Source: Runella sp. MFBS21 (lineage in GTDB: Bacteria > Bacteroidota > Bacteroidia > Cytophagales > Spirosomataceae). From it: a DNA stretch of 64,000 nucleotides. The stretch spans positions 62,001 to 126,000 of the forward strand of contig NZ_JARNTW010000011.1 of the NCBI RefSeq assembly GCF_029433105.1, in the 5' to 3' direction. Position 1 is the stretch's first letter. Each line of letters starts with the position of its first letter. The notes below the pieces were generated by a model. It was given only the letters and a program-made list of their open reading frames with translations, made no database searches and was not told the origin of the DNA. This document shows, in pieces, positions 63,325 through 64,000 of the stretch. The translations under genes were made by a program, and so were the position numbers.

Positions 63325-64000
63325 ATGTCTCAACAAGAAGAAAAAGTTGAATTTAAACGCGAACTAGGACTCGTCGATGCGGCTTTGCTCGCTGCGAGCG
63401 GCATGATTGGCTCGGGGATATTCATCGTCAGCGCCGACGTAACCCGAAACGTCGGCTCGGCGGGTTGGCTCATTATCGTCTGGCTCATTGGCGGTTTTAT
63501 GACCCTAACGGCAGCCGTAAGTTACGGCGAACTCAGCGGAATGTACCCCAAAGCAGGGGGGCAATACGTGTATTTGAAGGAAGCTTACGGCCGTTTGGTG
63601 GCTTTTCTCTACGGTTGGAGCCTTTTTACCGTCATCCAAACGGGCACAATAGCGGCCGTTTGCGTGTCTTTTTTCAAGTTTTTGGCCTACTTTTTTCCTA
63701 TTTTCAGCGAAGATTTAGTGGCTTTTCAGCTAGGTGATTCCTTTAAAGTGTCACCTGCTCAGCTCTCTTCCATCGTTTTACTTTTTTTGTTGACGTACCT
63801 CAATACCAAAGGAGTAAAACTGGGAAAAATCGTTCAAAGTATTTTTACCAGCACCAAACTCTTGAGCTTATTGGGGCTTACGCTGTTCGGGTTTATTTAT
63901 CTCAAGCCCGACATCTGGCAGTCAAACTGGAGTGAACCTTTTCACTTGCAGCGACTTACCAAAGCAGGAAACTTTGAGCAATATGCCGATACGCCCGCGC
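63325..64000 (+). CDS. APC-family amino acid permease, 3' end cut by window
   Basis: Translation from the ATG at 63325 gives an open frame to the window end (225 codons). It begins SQQEEKVEFKRELGLVDAAL. APC signatures are GMIGSGIFI in helix 1, then GELSGMYPKAGGQYVYLKEAYG, and at least five hydrophobic helices before the cut. The family carries amino acids, polyamines or related cations across the inner membrane. The start is 4 bp after the SsuD-like stop, so it ends the visible part of the susCD operon. It may import the product of the periplasmic amidohydrolase. Confidence 0.9.
   Translation, partial: MSQQEEKVEFKRELGLVDAALLAASGMIGSGIFIVSADVTRNVGSAGWLIIVWLIGGFMTLTAAVSYGELSGMYPKAGGQYVYLKEAYGRLVAFLYGWSLFTVIQTGTIAAVCVSFFKFLAYFFPIFSEDLVAFQLGDSFKVSPAQLSSIVLLFLLTYLNTKGVKLGKIVQSIFTSTKLLSLLGLTLFGFIYLKPDIWQSNWSEPFHLQRLTKAGNFEQYADTPA

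Overview
The window looks like part of a large plasmid or secondary replicon of a Bacteroidota bacterium, most probably a Cytophagales relative of Runella or Spirosoma. The evidence is a SusC/SusD pair, LytTR and propeller-type sensor kinases, promoters of the TTG-N18..20-TAnnTTTG type, few purine-rich ribosome binding sites, and a ParA/ParB/Rep_3 replication and partition module with iterons at 33.4-37.8 kb. No rRNA, tRNA or CRISPR array was seen.

Region 1 (1-30.5 kb, all + strand). Twenty-three tightly packed genes run without a strand change to a strong terminator at 30474-30508. The first half is metabolic: three DJ-1/PfpI proteins, a benzoylformate-decarboxylase-like ThDP enzyme, three small NTF2/SnoaL-fold proteins, a metallo-beta-lactamase-fold hydrolase, a xanthine-dehydrogenase-like enzyme with its FAD subunit, a VOC protein, an (alpha/alpha)6-barrel protein and a glycogen debranching enzyme. 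The second half is signalling: two STAS anti-sigma antagonists, an RsbW-like kinase, an nSTAND-WD40 membrane protein, a TonB receptor with an N-terminal TPR-like domain, a GNAT, an MFS-HEAT-cyclic-nucleotide-type fusion, two sensor kinases and a REC-PP2C phosphatase. These are the parts of a partner-switching circuit, but no sigma factor is visible. The molybdoenzyme lacks all four cysteines of its second [2Fe-2S] site and has Asp where the catalytic Glu is expected. One sensor kinase lacks its phosphoacceptor His. This block is the best candidate for an undescribed system.

Region 2 (30.5-38.8 kb). A LytTR regulator and TPR-histidine kinase pair is followed by the plasmid core: convergent parB and parA, three near-identical parS-like palindromes (one inside parB), inverted repeats in front of parA, an iteron array, and rep. 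An Ada-like alkyl-DNA repair protein follows.

Region 3 (38.9-52.8 kb). It holds an MBL-rhodanese sulfur-metabolism protein and a small secreted protein. Two minus-strand carbohydrate operons follow: alginate-lyase-like plus Gfo/Idh, and sugar isomerase, two PQQ dehydrogenases, sulfatase and formylglycine-generating enzyme. A tyrosine recombinase and a likely IS200/IS605 scar lie between them.

Region 4 (52.8-64 kb). A decayed second parB marks an old replicon fusion or rearrangement. After it come an outer-membrane porin and a SusC-SusD-amidohydrolase-SsuD-like-APC permease operon. The porin and the susC gene are preceded by copies of the same 87-bp upstream element, so they are probably controlled together.
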